Numbered from the stretch's first letter, positions 11,276-34,342 are shown. The stretch: 64,000 nucleotides of DNA from Solea solea (GCF_958295425.1 NC_081154.1:19157364-19221363), one strand, 5' to 3'. Numbers and translations are program-made. The notes: a model not told the origin generated them from the letters alone.

Positions 11276-13091
11276 CAACATTTGCCTATTTTTGTGTATT
11301 TCTTTCTTTAATACTAAAGTATGTTAGTAAACCTACAGATTCACTGAACCTCATTCCTATCCAAACAACACCAAAGACGCCACTTCGTAAGTCAACTGCC
11401 AAGTTTGAAGGCTGTCAATCGAACCGTTGGACAGTTGTGCGATTAACAGACAGACGTTCCTTGCATTTCACTCATAGAGCTACAGTATGTGACGTCACAC
11501 AACCAAGGTAGCGCCCCCTCTGGCAGGAAATGACGCTGTTCACAGTTGACGTATAAACTTGTCTCTTCTGTTGTTTTCATCATAAAAGTGAAGAGGGTGG
11601 ACAGATGTTGGGCCAAAACAGCCAGAGACAGAATAACGGGAGAACATTTTATCAGATCCCCACAGATCAAGAGAAATGATGGAGGAGAATCACTCCTATA
11701 AAACTAAGAAGATGATCCATGGGAACAAACACAAGCAACAGATGTTGTGGTTCTCATTATAAGGACGGATATATTCAGTCAAGTTTTGCGATATATTGGT
11801 CGATCTCTGAGTCAGGTGACGTCTGGAGCTCTGCAGATAGATCGTGACATTGTTCACCAGTGTGAGGCCCTGATGTTACTCCTTCCTTCCTTATCCTGGA
11901 CATCGAGTTTGATCTTTAATCAGCACTGATGACATAGTTCACTAAAACAGTTCCAAACACTTCAGAATTTGTTTTCTTTATTTTACATAAATTACACGGT
12001 GACCACACCCTCATGCATCCTCTCCATGTACATGTTTACAGAAACATTTATTGCACAGTACAGCTCCTGTTGTCGAGTGTCATGCTAGCCAACAGAGGAG
12101 GATATCATTGACGGAGACACAAACATGTCCCGAGGTCATTTTAATTTTTTCCAAGTTATTATTTTACATGAATAAAGTCATTGATTCTTCAACAGAACTC
12201 AATCTGTAGATACACATCCGTCATTGCACACACACACACATACGCTTCCTATGGTATATCTGGTACAATATGGCATGTGATTAAAATACACTGAAAGTCT
12301 GCAGAATTGTCTTGCTCATAAAATGTGTCCCGTGTTTAATTATCTGCCAACACTTTTATCGGACAATAGAGTCACAAGCTACTCTGTGATAATGTGCGTG
12401 AGTCCATAGCGTGTAAGCTAAGCTATCAAGGTGACGACATGAAAGATTTACTGCATCATTCATGGATGTTGTTCAGGCGGCAGAGCACATCTCCGTCACT
12501 GAGTGTAGTTAAGTGCTGTTTATCAATGTTAATTCATTTGTCTGTTACAAACTGACCCAGATCTCCATGTATTTGATGTTAAAAATATTCACTCTCTCAA
12601 ACCAACAATAACCACCGCCAGATTTTCACTAATATCACTCTAACCCTTGAAGCTCATGCCAATCTTAATCCTCAAAATACTGTACTAAACATAATCTATG
12701 GAATGACTGGCTGGCTTACCTGTCTTTGACTAACAAACCGGTTGACCTGCGATCACCCTGCCGGACTCTTTTACGACAAGCTAGAGAGGTGTACACCACT
12801 GAAACTAAGAGAGGATAGCTAAAAGTTAGCAAGTTAGCCATTCACTATTCATTCACACTAAAACATCTTCAGACATCAATGTGAGGACATTCAATAAAGT
12901 TCAACACTGTAACTTCAAGTGTCATGACCACCTTTAACTTCATTAGAAGCACAAGACTGAAAGAGCCACCAGTTTATGGCGGATTGAGATATGGTCAATC
13001 ACAGGAGGACCATGTCATATCAAACCTGACGCGGAAATAGGTAGTGGAAAGTAGATCTGAGTTTTCCAACCAACATTTAAGCTGTCTATAA

Positions 13092-13390
13092 CTGAAGCAT
13101 GGGCCACACGGAGGGGTAGTGACTAGCAATGTTGCCTTACAGCAAAGAGACCCAGGTTCATGGCCTAATTCCAACCGAGGGCCTTTCAGCATGGAGTTTG
13201 CATATTCTCCTCATTTGTGCGTGGTTGTGAATGTGAGGGTGAATGGTTGTTCGTCTGTGTGTTGGCCCTGTGATTGACTGGTGACCCGTCCAGGGTGTGA
13301 CCCGCCGTTTGCCCTGTTTCTGTGATTGGCTCCAGCCAGCGGCCCCCATAACCCCCTTGAGGAAGATAAAGTGGCAGAAAATGGCCGCTG
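13092..13390 (+). mobile_element. Teleost tRNA-type SINE-like repeat, diverged full-length copy
   Basis: The order is: an A-box-like start with CTAGCAATGTTGCCTTACAG; a B-box-like GGTTCATGGCC; GGGCCTTTCAGCATGGAGTT followed by TGCATATTCTC; TGTGTGTTGGCCCTGTGATT; GACTGGTGACCCGTCCAGGG; and a tail AGATAAAGTGGCAGAAAATGG. A reverse-orientation tail fragment of the same family is at 50508-50595. Confidence 0.65.
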
Positions 13391-14277
13391 TGAAAAGTAA
13401 AAATGCTGCTGAGTAAGTAAAACAAAAGCAGCATAGCATAATTGTTAAAGTGTTTAATATGGAACCACCGTGATGTTCCTGAAACCCAGAAATCACAATG
13501 AGTTAAGAGCCACACCAACAAGCTCAAGTTTCTAAAGTGACCCAGGAATACTGATGGTGAGGGTTAAGGGAATTCAATTTAAATTCAAGTTACAGTCAAT
13601 ATTAATAATAATATATAATACTGAGTCATGTCACATGACATGCTGAGCTTGTGGTGACTTTGTGAGATCACAATCAGGAGATAAAGTGCTCCTCAAACAT
13701 CAAGGTCCTCTTGTTTGACTTGAACATTCTGCTGAAGGTTCTTCTGAGCTCACAGACAGTGAGTTCAGTGTGTTTTCCAGCTGATGTATAATGAATGTTA
13801 AAGATGTCCATGATTCCTGGAGCCTGACAGGTCTTCAGCAGGACTAGGACTGTGTTTGCAGCTAGAGAGAACAGCAACATAAGGCAACAAGAAAACAAAC
13901 TGATCATCTGCAAATCAATAAATATTAAACAGGATGTCCAGAGAAGCCTCGGCCCCACACATGGTACACGATGTTCATGTTTGCATGGCATCTCTCCTGT
14001 CCATTGTCTTGTCTTTGACTCGCTGCTGGTGTCCACAAGTGGAAAATAATCACGACAAGTATCAGATCTTCATACCCAGCTTTGCTTTCTGTGGGAAGAC
14101 AGGACACATCGCAGAGACAAAGGTCACAACGTGTCCAACATCAGTGACCTACTACTGGTACAAAAGATCTGTCTGGAATTGTTACAGATTTATTGTAGAA
14201 ATCAATCTTAACTTTCATCATAGCCTTCTTGGAGGTATCACTGAATCAAATTAGATAAGAAGCGAAGGTCAACTCAC

Positions 14278-24400
<10,123 letters not shown>

Positions 24401-25391
24401 GTCGATGATGCTCCTCAGGTCATGCCTGTGGGAGATTTTCCTTTACGGGGGGGGGGGAGATATTTGTTGTTGCCGTCTTGGCCTGATCTGTGGACACACG
24501 TCTGGTGGAGGAGAAGGAGGAGGAGGAGGAGCTGCTGATGATGATGATGGTATTTTTTTCTTCCTCTGTTGTGCGAAGCTCTTCGTCGTTGTTTTCCGGT
24601 GACGAAAGCTGGCGTGGCTGTGATGTTGGCGCTGATGCAGGAGAGACATGCAGCTCCCTCCTCCCCTCCCTCTCTCCCTCTCTATTTCCCTGCCTTACCC
24701 TCCCCCTCTTCCTCCTCTCCATCTGCTGAACGGTGTGACGTAGACTCTCTCTGGAGCTCTGACAGCAAGGAAACTGGAGACAAATCCAGTCATTAAGATG
24801 CTGCCAGCTACCGACGGACTAAAGATGCTGCTGAACACTCACATGTTCTGCAGCTTTGTACACAAGCCTTCACTACATTTCCCATAATCCCCTTCACCAC
24901 TTCCTGTTTGCTGAGTCTGAGTTTTCAAGCCATTAAAAGCAAACTCTCATGCTGAGAACGTCCGAACAACAAACCCTCACTTCAACAGCTTCATTATCAA
25001 TCGCGCTCATTGATTTTTCACAGTCCCACCCCCCCGGAGTTAAGTAGCAGCTTTCAATTATGTCACGTGATCTTCTTCAGCAGACGAAATTGCTATGGAA
25101 ACGTAGATGTGAGGACCAAATATCAGAGGCTGTTTTTTTTTGTTTTTTTTAACACTTGAGTGCGACACAAACGTGTTTTGGCTGAGTTGAGTTCACTGAA
25201 GTGTTTCTGAAGCTTCATCAGATTTTCAAGTATCTACAGTATTAAAACATGAGATTAAAGGTATTTTATTAGCTTAAAAGAGAGTTTTCTGTTACTTTGG
25301 CCTAATAACATTTCTCATTTTAGGTGCAAGGGGGTAACGAAATGAAACTCCGCTTCAAGGGTCAGGGATTGCTTCGTAGCTATCTTTGACT

Positions 25392-25534
25392 ATAGACATT
25401 ACATGTCATTTAGCAGATGCTTTTATCTAAAGCGACTTAAGTACAACCTGCCAGGGGTGGAGTTGAACTTGCAACCATGAAGTCTTTCACATACAGGGTA
25501 CCAGTCTTAACCATTGAGCCACTCCACCAGACAA
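25392..25534 (-). mobile_element. tRNA-derived SINE, reverse copy
   Basis: Its reverse complement has the same order as the 6367-6523 element: GTGGCTCAATGGTTAAGAC at the head, a B-box-like GCAAGTTCAACTCC, and the tail AGTCGCTTTAGATAAAAGCA followed by TCTGCTAAATGACATGTAATG. Confidence 0.8.
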
Positions 25535-26106
25535 AGCAGAGACATGTCATGAGACGTTAGAGGACTATTGGTGGACCAGGAACGTTGGTGGACTAGTTTA
25601 TGGTTCATACAATGCAGTGCAAACCAGTTTAGTTGAGGTTAGCGTCGCTACACAACATGCTAACTTCAGGAGTAGATATAGATAGACAGATAACTGGACT
25701 AGCTTTAGTTCATTTTCAACCTAACTCCAGCTTACCCCTGAAGATACAATGACCCGGATGTCTCAGGGCCTTCACAGACAACATGCTACCTTGCTAACAT
25801 TGGCTAACACTGTTTTAGTTTTCAAATCTTCAAGGTTTAACTCCTTATAATGACTTTAATTTTCACCTAAAACGTCTAAAAAAGGCCATACTCATATGAC
25901 TGGAGCTCGATGTGCTGACACATTGGGGCCACAGCTTGAAGTCCTACTTAGTCCCATTCATAGCTTCATTGTTTCATATGGGTTCAATCCATATGTTCAA
26001 ACTAACTAAAGCTCCTCCTCCTGAAGATACAATGACCTGGACGATTGAGAACCATCACAGACAACATGCTAGCCAATGTTGTAAAAGTTTCTCAGATCGT
26101 CAACCT

Positions 26107-27264
26107 TTAAAGGGGACATATTATACCCTATTTCCCCCATTCAAATAGTTCCCTGGTGTCCTAATGAACATGTCAGTGACATGCTTTGGTCAAAATACCA
26201 TAAGGATGAAGCATCATAGCAGTTCAATAACCCTGCTAAACCCGCCCCTTTCAGAACGCTCGGTTTTGTGCGTGGTCCCTTTACATGCAAATGAGACACA
26301 GGCAAACACACACCCACTTCTTCCAGGGGGTTTCTAATTTGTCCTCTTTACAGCGCTCACTCGCTCAGCTCCTGTTCCCTCTGCTCCATTCGTCTCCCCC
26401 TCCCTCCACTAGTTCTCTGACAATATCAACATGGCAGCGTGCTCGGAAAACAGCGAGAGTGCCGTCACAGGAAGAGACGTCCTACATAAGGATCGAGCCG
26501 AACAGTGCCGATCAGCGGTGCTGCACTCTCTGTGCAGCGGTGCTGCACTCTCTGTGAAAATCCGTTAAAAAGACATAGGGACAGCACCGCGGGGCGTGGC
26601 AAGCACGAGCTGCCTAAACTGCTGCTGTATGTGACTGTATCAGACTGAGTCTGTGCTCCGGTCATGGAGGACGTACTGAGCAAATATTTTTAATTAGGAC
26701 ATGTCGAAATGGTCAGTTATGAGCTCTATGTGACCTTTTCTTAACAATGTGTGTGTTTGTACGTCGGTGAAATACGTTCGCTGACTAAATACGCCGACCG
26801 CTGGCCGCAGTCTGATGTGAAGTGGTGCGAACACACAAACACACGTTTGCTGACTTTATCCGGCACATTAGCTTCATATATAAAATCCTCTGAGGCTGGA
26901 AGTTTGTGTAAAACACTGTGCTCCAACTGTGCAGCCACCAACAGCACACTTGTCCCCTCCGCGTTGACATAATACCGCTCTGCCTCCCTCGCCTGCACTC
27001 TCGCAGGGACAAGGTGGAGCTAAGGTGTAGCTCTCGAGGTAAACTCACTGGTGGGCGGTAACATTGGCGGTGAAATGCGCATGCTGCCGCAGCAGGGAAT
27101 TCAACATCGAGTGTTATATCGCCTATACTTACACTAAGGGGGACCACGAAAACATGACTGAGTATTCTTTTTCCACACTTTGGCAACTGGTAGGGCCTCC
27201 AGAGTCCCAAATATAAGTATTGAAATGGTTAAAAAGTTGATTTTGCATAATATGTCCCCTTTAA
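26107..27264. mobile_element. 1.16-kb TTAA-bounded DNA transposon relic with THAP-like fragment
   Basis: TTAA followed by AGGGGACATATTAT starts the element at 26107. The mirror image (ATAATATGTCCCCT, then TTAA) ends it at 27264. TTAA target duplications with short inverted ends are typical of piggyBac-like elements. On the minus strand at 26741-26998 a frame includes VPDKVSKRVFVCSHHFTSDC, which resembles the second half of a THAP (C2CH) zinc finger (xVCSxHF). The rest of the frame is not recognisable, so this is a decayed or captured fragment. Confidence 0.65.
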
Positions 27265-28504
27265 GTCAGAGAAAAAAGAAAACATGCAGTTCACTTTGCA
27301 ACCACTTGATGGCGACATTGCACTGTTAATCTGGTGACCACAATCCAGAGCAACAACAATGAAACTAAATCCCATATTATTATATTTATGCATTTTAATG
27401 TATTTATTAATTTAGTTTACAGTAAAAATAAAGATTTTATTTCTCGTCCGTTCATATAAACACGTGAAAATGTCTGCGACAGATCTGTGAACGTATCACA
27501 AACAGATACTTAAGACTTATTTAAATAATCGCTGACCTTGAACGCAACTGGCCCAGAATAAATCTTGTTTATATACAGTCCTGTTTGGTGGATTCTTTTC
27601 CCACAGAAAATAAAGACATGAATAATTACAGTTAGAAAACATTTTTGATCCATTTGGGAAAGTTTTGTTGCTCATTCAGAAGAAGAAAGTTTACTTGAAA
27701 GACTAATTTCTTGCAATATATCCACAATATGTTTCACTAAAACAAGTTGAACAAAACAACCTGCAAAATTACCATAAATATAAGTTAATTTTAATTTGGT
27801 GTACCTAATTAACTATATATATATAATAAGTGTATGACAAAGCAACATTTCAATTAAATTAACAATAAATACGATGATACTTTTAAAACACAAAAAGCTA
27901 CAATGAGAACAAAATCTGTTCTAATTGAGCTGAGCTCGTCATCATCAGTATTCAAAATCAATGAAATGTGCGCTGTGTGCTTTTATTTTGACAATTCCAC
28001 TAAACTCTTAATAACCTTAACAACAAATTCCACTTCCTTAAAACTGTCGTCCCATTTGATGCAGAATTTTAAATGAAAACTAATTGGGGTTGACACTCAT
28101 AGGAGTGTCCAAAACAAAAATGGTTTGTCTTGTGCAATGAGTCAAATAGTCAGTTGTTATTGTTGATCGAGGTTTAAACTCTGACGACACAGAAATCTTC
28201 TCAAGGTGTAACTGTACGCTCAATTCTGACATTCTGTTTGGTACAGGATGTTCAGAACTTCAAATTTGTTGATCAAGAGATCTGTTTTTGAGTCGTACAA
28301 TAACTGGAGGTTAGTGTTACAAGGTGAGACCAAACTTATCAGGGATCATCTTTTGGGGACCTTGAGTATCCACGACAAATTTGACAGACTCAAATTTAAC
28401 TTGCAGCCACTCCAGATACAGTATCATGTACATACAATGAAGCCAACAGAAGTTTCTGAGAACACAGTTCCGTCCAACATTTCTTGTCTCCTACGAGATG
28501 TCCT

Positions 28505-30333
28505 CTACATTAGCTCCTTCTTTAGCTCCTTCTTCCGGAAAGCCACAGCCTTCTTCTCTTGAAAGTTGGGCTTGTTCTTCCTTTGATTCCAATGGCACAG
28601 CAGGATATCTCGGAAGGTTGTTCGGAAGGTCTTGTTACAGAGGGCGTAGCACATGGGGTTGACGGTGCTGTTCACGTAGCACAGCCAGTAGCCCAGCGCC
28701 CACAGGGTCTCAGGGATGCAGTCCTGACAGAACGTGTTGACCAACACCATGATGTTATACGGCAGCCATGTCGTGATAAAGGCAAACAGAATAGCGCTCA
28801 GCGTCCGCGCCGCTTTCTTCTCGTTTGCCTTTCTTTCGTTCTTGCGTTTATTGATTTCTGTCCGAGCCTTCAAGGCAAAGCGTTTGGCAATGGCGGCGTC
28901 TTTCATGGTGATCGGAGCAGGGGATTGGTCAGAAGATGGTGATGCGGAGGCAGCGTTTGGTTGTGATTTATTTTGACTTCTGATGGAAGACGATGTCTGT
29001 TCATCCTGGTTCCCCTTCACCTTCCCTGATTTCTTCTGGCTTTCTTGACAAACACACTCATTGTCATTAAAACTAGCGCAGCCGTTACACTCAGTCTCGC
29101 TCACCGTAGTTGTGTTGGTGTTGTCCGACCTCGCGGATGCACGGTGACCTGGCAGCAGCGATGAAAACTGAAAGCAAAGCGTTCCACACTTCCCTTTGAA
29201 TCCAGTCGTGTTGCAGTGGTTGTCCTTGTTCTTGTTCTCTGAAGTCGTTGACTCGTAGCTGCTGGAACTTTGCAAGCTCATCTGGCGCAGTATGGCCAAT
29301 GACTTCTTGGACGAAGCTTCTCCTGTCTCCTGATTCTTAGCCCGGCTTGGGCTGTTTCCTGACCCAGATCCTTTGAGACCTTGCACATCTTTAGCTCGCT
29401 TCTCTGTCTCTTGATAGATCTTCCAGAACAGGATTGCCATGATAGTTACTGGCAAGTAGAAAGCAGCGATCGCGGTGCAGAATGTAATGATGGGCTCAGA
29501 CAAGAACTGGATGTAGCACTCGTTAGGTTGCACTGTCCGCTCACCTACTATGTACTGCCAGAACAGGATAGCTGGGGCCCACAGGATGAATGAGCTGGAC
29601 CAGGCTAATCCAATCATGATCATGGCCCGCTTGGTGGTACGTTTGGCCCGGTAGGTCAAAGGTCTGGTCACAGAGAAATACCTAAAAAGACCCAAACATA
29701 TGAAGTAAGTGTTTGGTACCAGTTACACAGTGAGTGGTCCGGCGTCTCATCCTGTCACCTGTCAAAGCTGATGACGAGCAGGTTCATGACGGAGGCATTA
29801 CTCGCCACGTAGTCGACTGTGAGCCACAGATCACAGACCACCGGCCCCAGAGTCCACTGGTCCAGGATGATGTAGGTGGTGTAAAGGTTCATGGACAGAG
29901 TTCCGATGGTCAGGTCAGCGAATGCCAAGCTCAGGAGGTAGTAGTTGTTCACCGTCTTCAGAGCCTTGTTGACCTTGAACGACACCAACACGAGGATGTT
30001 TCCAACGACGGTGACAAGGGACAGGGACCCAGTGAGGAAGACGATTATGATGATCTGGAGAAGAAGAAGGACCAAAGAGGGCAGTGGTCATGGTGTGATA
30101 TTAGCATAATATCCTTCAGTTGTTTAGATAATTGAAATATTTGAACCCTTTGAAACTGACTGTGCTGTATTATAAGTGGTCGTCACCTGCCACATGGCGT
30201 GTCCTCCCAACACGTCCATGTCTTCACCTGGAACAGTCAACGTCCTGTTTCCTGGAGAATCGCTAAAGTTTCCTCCTGGTCTCCAGATGTGACTGATGTT
30301 TTTCTGCCACTCAGCAGCACTGTGGGATGACAT
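28505..30333 (-). CDS. chrm3: Muscarinic acetylcholine receptor M3-type, three coding exons
   Basis: This is a seven-helix Gq-coupled receptor for acetylcholine at the plasma membrane. Exons: 30187-30333 (49 codons), 29759-30054 (98 codons plus 2 nt) and 28505-29681; total 539 aa. Phases agree and all borders are GT-AG. The N-terminus has NxS/T glycosylation sites (KNIS, NFSD, GNRT) and LGGHAMWQ, close to M3. TM3 keeps the ligand Asp in [22 protein letters not shown]6 reads [18 protein letters not shown]7 has [13 protein letters not shown]. The third loop is long and Ser/Cys-rich, ending in [11 protein letters not shown], an M3-like motif. Mammalian muscarinic coding regions lack introns, so the two here are unusual. 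An acceptor just before GACTTCACC-ATG shows a 5' UTR exon upstream. M5 is less likely; teleost a/b copy not resolved. Confidence 0.9.
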
Positions 30334-30639
30334 GGTGAAGTCCTGGACAGAAGTACCTGAATATATCAATAAGATGATGGTACTTTGATCCAAATGATCT
30401 CCACAGACTTTTGAATTTATACAGAACTTTCTTGACTTAATTAACAGTTTTTCCTTAAACCTTTAGTCATTTTTAATCACTATTTGTCATATTTATCAGT
30501 TTATTTTGGTTCCTTTCCTCCTTTCATATCCTTCTAAATTTTTTCCAATGCTTTAATTTGTTGTTCAACCCCTGGCTCCTCTGGTTCCTGGACAAAACAC
30601 TTGCTCCAGACAGTTGTGCAGCAGCGAGTTAACGGGTGA

Positions 30640-30735
30640 GTGAACAGGTGAATGATAAAACTGTGGCGTAAAGCAGCTTTGAATGGTCATGAACACCAGA
30701 AAAGCGCTATATAAATACAAACCATCAACCATTTA
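30640..30735 (+). mobile_element. L2/SINE-type 3' tail
   Basis: It ends in GAAAAGCGCTATATAAATAC and AAACCATC, a tail seen on many fish retroelements. The same tail is at 48175-48255 (AAAAGTGCTATATAAATACA, GACCATTTACC). Confidence 0.55.
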
Positions 30736-30837
30736 TTGATTGGAAAGATTCCGAAGTGTCAGCCACCACCTACAAGTGGGCCCTTTGCAAAATTAGGGAA
30801 AATGACTAAATTCTAAATTTAAATTCCGAATTCTGTG

Positions 30838-30969
30838 AGGTTTGCGACGCTCTGATACAGATGACGTTATTGTTGGTTCCAGCACCTATGGCCGCCGCAG
30901 ACATATTGTGTCTCATGTTGTGGACGAGATCAGAGCTGGAGCTCAGGTTCATGACGACCGACCAACATC
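30838..30969 (-). other. Possible 5' non-coding exon of chrm3
   Basis: A minus-strand acceptor (GGCTTTTCTTCCAG) at about 30970 precedes a stretch with several in-frame codons but no receptor similarity. A possible donor (ATAG, GTGCTGG) lies inside it, so the 3' edge is uncertain. A second candidate exon further upstream ends at a good donor (AACCT, GTGAGTAC) near 32133. Both are inference. Confidence 0.25.
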
Positions 30970-33548
30970 TGGAAGAAAAGCCAAAAAATAAAATGAACAT
31001 GTGTAAAATTCATTCTTTCATATTTTGACTCTTTTCACTTTTTCACTTACAAATCGTGTCAAATCGGAGCAAAGTTTTCTGCTGCTGCACGTACACGTCA
31101 TGTACTGTCATGTTTTTAAATGATTCATTAAATTAACTCACTGCTCGGCTGACTCTGGCATCGATTAGCACAGCCTGTAAAGATTTAGACTCTGTACTAA
31201 AACAGGCTGAACTAATTAAAACCAGAACCATCACATCTTCACTCTGAGGTTCAACGCTGAAGAACAGAAAAGTGTTATTTATCTTCAGTCTTCATTCAAT
31301 CAACATTTAAACTGGGATTAAACAGGAAGTTTCTTAATCATGAACATAAAGACGGAATTACAGTTAAATATGAGCCGTGACATTTGTTCTTTTTGGTTAG
31401 TTTTATATCTGATTAACAAGTTGAGTCTGAACAAAAGATATTTTAGCTTTAATTAGTTTTCATTTTGGGAGAAAAATTTAAATATTAAAGTTCGCAAAAT
31501 CCAATTTTCCTTAACATTTCAACTTTTAACTATCAACTCTTAATGGGCAAAATTTAGTTTAATTCTTTATTCTCTCTTGTTTTATTCTTGAAATCCTGGA
31601 TAAATTTTTCAAATAATAATCGACCGTATATGGTCCTAAAAGTCGTCCGTATAAAAAAACAACCCATAATGAGATTATGGTTATTAAATGAAATGCAAAC
31701 AGAGAAGCTGCTTCAGTGAAAACAGAACTTAAAAAAACCAAATAAAGAAAAATACACAATTAAAAGTTGAGTTCAGTTTAGTTTAGCTGTTTTTTAAATT
31801 CTCACCTTTATACAGATATTGTTTTTTAAAAAAGTCCAAATAAGGAAAGTGACAATTTTTTTCATGTATATTCAGTTTCTGCAAACAATGAAAGTGAAAG
31901 AATATGAACTGAATTTATATTTATAACATGTTTATTTATATGTTGCAGCTGCACGAGAGACGTTTTACAGTATTTTACTGATTTATGTGAACAAAAACAA
32001 AACAAAAAACCTCAGTTCAGTTGAAGCTCTGAGTTTTTAACACTACAAACTCGTCATTATTCACTAAGAATTAAAGAAAAGTGACTTTCAGTGAATTTAA
32101 GTTTCTGTTTGTGATGAAATAAACGTACTCACAGGTTTTTCTCTGACGCTGAATCTGATGTTGACGTTGATGTGAGGTTCAGATCTGCTGCAGGTTTGTT
32201 TCTCTCTCACAGTCTGACTCTGACTTTAAGCTCCGCCTTCAAACACTCACTCATTCATAACGCTGTGAAAAAAATAATCCCTCTGGTCTGTGGAGTGAAA
32301 ACCAAATCAAAATAATAAAAAAAAAACTCTTTACTTGTTATTTTACTTGATGTTTATTTAAAATAATTCATTTGATCACATGACGGAATAACTGATGTAC
32401 ATTAAAATAAGAGCGGAGTTCGCAAACAATGACTGGAGAGTTTACGAATCAAATGACGATCAAATTTAATTTAAAAATCAATTCAAAATTGTTTAGCCAA
32501 AACAAAAAAATCGTAGCAGGTGAATTTTTTCCATTTCATGTTGGGATTGAACACTTTTATCGCAATAAAGCAGTTTAAAGCACGTACAGTAAGTTGTTTG
32601 TTTTAAATTATTGTTATAAATAAACTTAAAAATTTCATGTGATGGATTTAAAAATGCTAGCTAATCAAGCTAGCATTATCTAACTAGTTATTATGTTTTT
32701 ATGATTTGTAAAATATGAGTGTTTTTTATCTTCTTGACTGAATTTAAAAATGCTCGCTAATACAAATACATGCCCTAGTGCCACAAGGGGGGGCTGCATC
32801 TTCATAGTTATTTTGACCTCAGGATAAATTACCCTGTATTCAAACGGTGTTGTTTACCGTGTTAGTGTTAGCGATAAAAAATATGAACTGATTAATTCCA
32901 GCAGTTCAATATCAAATAAGTTTGTAGTCACATTAGAGGATCCTGTTCTCCATGTCTGTGTTTGTTTTTTGCTTGATAACTCACTGTAAGTAGCTAAGTA
33001 TGTAGACAAGCTAGCTAGCACGTTTTTACAATATAAGATTCTCGGTTTACACTTTAGCTAGCTTACGTTAGCGTGCCAGCACTTCTTCTCTATTGGAAAT
33101 TTGGACAAAATCATAATTTTGAGGCTTTGTTTTGCAAATGGAAAGACTATGTTCTTTTCCGATGTTTCTACGATGTGTGTGTATGTAAAGGTGACACAGC
33201 AAAGAAACGTTCTCTTTTTCACAATTTAATAAAGTTTTTATTTCAAAATCATGCAAATCCATTCATTTCTCACAGACTCCGCCCCCTGCTTTTTTTTACA
33301 TTCTCATCTCAGAAGTAGCATCGACTGACTGCGTGACTAACAGAACATGCCCCTCCCCCCACGTGGTAAATATGGAAAATATTGATTTTATTTATTTGTA
33401 CATGAGCAGAAAACAACGCAGTGACGTTTCCATTATCGCAATGTTAAAAAAAACATCGGCATGACATCGGCATCGTAATGAGGCAATGCTATTTACATTA
33501 GTGACACACGCTAACGTCTGGTGTCGTTACGTATGTTCTCACCTAACG

Positions 33549-33839
33549 TTAAAGGTGCATTTAGCTCAAAACAAATTTACGTGAAAACATATTTTCACTG
33601 AATTTGTTTAACTGACAAAACACACGGTTTTACACAAAGTTAACGCAATGGTGCAGTTGTTGAAATATGTGAACTCATGAACACAATTAGCTTTAGCTTT
33701 AGCCTCAGGAGAGTCATCACCATTGCTGGTTATGTCAGATTTCGCACCTCATTCCCTTAACTCAAATTTTAAGACTCAAAAACGTTAAAATACAATAAAC
33801 GTAGAAATTAGATATGAAGTACGCAAACTGCACCTTTAA
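33549..33839. mobile_element. 291-bp TTAA-bounded MITE (AGGTGCA ends)
   Basis: TTAA-AGGTGCATTT at the left is mirrored by AAACTGCACCT-TTAA at the right. There is no open frame. A matching end (AAACTGCACCTTTAA) occurs alone near 19870 in an fmn2 intron. Confidence 0.6.
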
Positions 33840-34286
33840 GATTAAGTGACGAACAAACTCAAATGTAATTCCTTAACGTTAAAGTTCAAAATGTTCTATA
33901 TTTTAAGTATTTAATGAAATAAATACATTTTATTTTCAATGTTTTGTTTTTGTTGATTTTAAAACAAAATATTGTACCCTTTTTTTAAATGATTATTATT
34001 ATGGGATGCAGCAAAATTAATCTGAGGAGCCACAAAGTTTTCCCAACAACAGCGAAAAACACAACATCGCGGAAATCTGAATTCATATGAAAACGGTCGC
34101 GCCGTAAACAGTGAATGTGTGAAGTTGTGTTGATTTTAGATTTTATTTTATTTGTTTATTATATTTTAATTTAATTTCATTAAACCCGCGTAAATAAACA
34201 TGCAGTGGCATCTTTTTTTATATAAGTTTTCATACAAAAAAGAGAAACTATTGCATCAGATTATTGAACAGAAAACATCTGAACAA

Positions 34287-34342
34287 ACACACACACACAC
34301 TCACTCACTCCCACACGCACGCACGCACACACACACACACTT
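34287..34342. repeat. (CA)n microsatellite, interrupted
   Basis: CACA runs separated by CTCACTCACTCCCACACGCACGC-type interruptions. Confidence 0.85.

Larger units (their letters stand above)
9700..14268. other. Intergenic region between the ZNF518 5' flank and the fmn2 3' end
   Basis: Apart from the repeats listed separately I find no gene here; the open frames are short and lack recognisable domains. The 3' UTR and the last short coding exon of fmn2 (expected to encode about eight residues) should lie in or below this stretch. I could not locate that exon. A good minus-strand donor (GACAG, GTAAGCC) near 12720 has no identified partner. Confidence 0.6.
24401..28504. other. Intergenic region between the fmn2 5' end and the chrm3 3' end
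   Basis: It should hold the fmn2 5' UTR and promoter (about 24.4-25.1 kb), the SINE at 25392-25534, the TTAA-bounded element at 26107-27264, and the chrm3 3' UTR. A minus-strand AATAAA at 27982-27987, about 0.5 kb past the chrm3 stop, could be its polyadenylation signal. No further protein gene is visible. Confidence 0.6.

Noticed and set aside
13674..14036. 120-codon minus-strand frame considered as the fmn2 last exon
   Set aside because: It has no similarity to the short conserved FMN2 C-terminal tail and does not join exon 14278-14359 in a sensible way.
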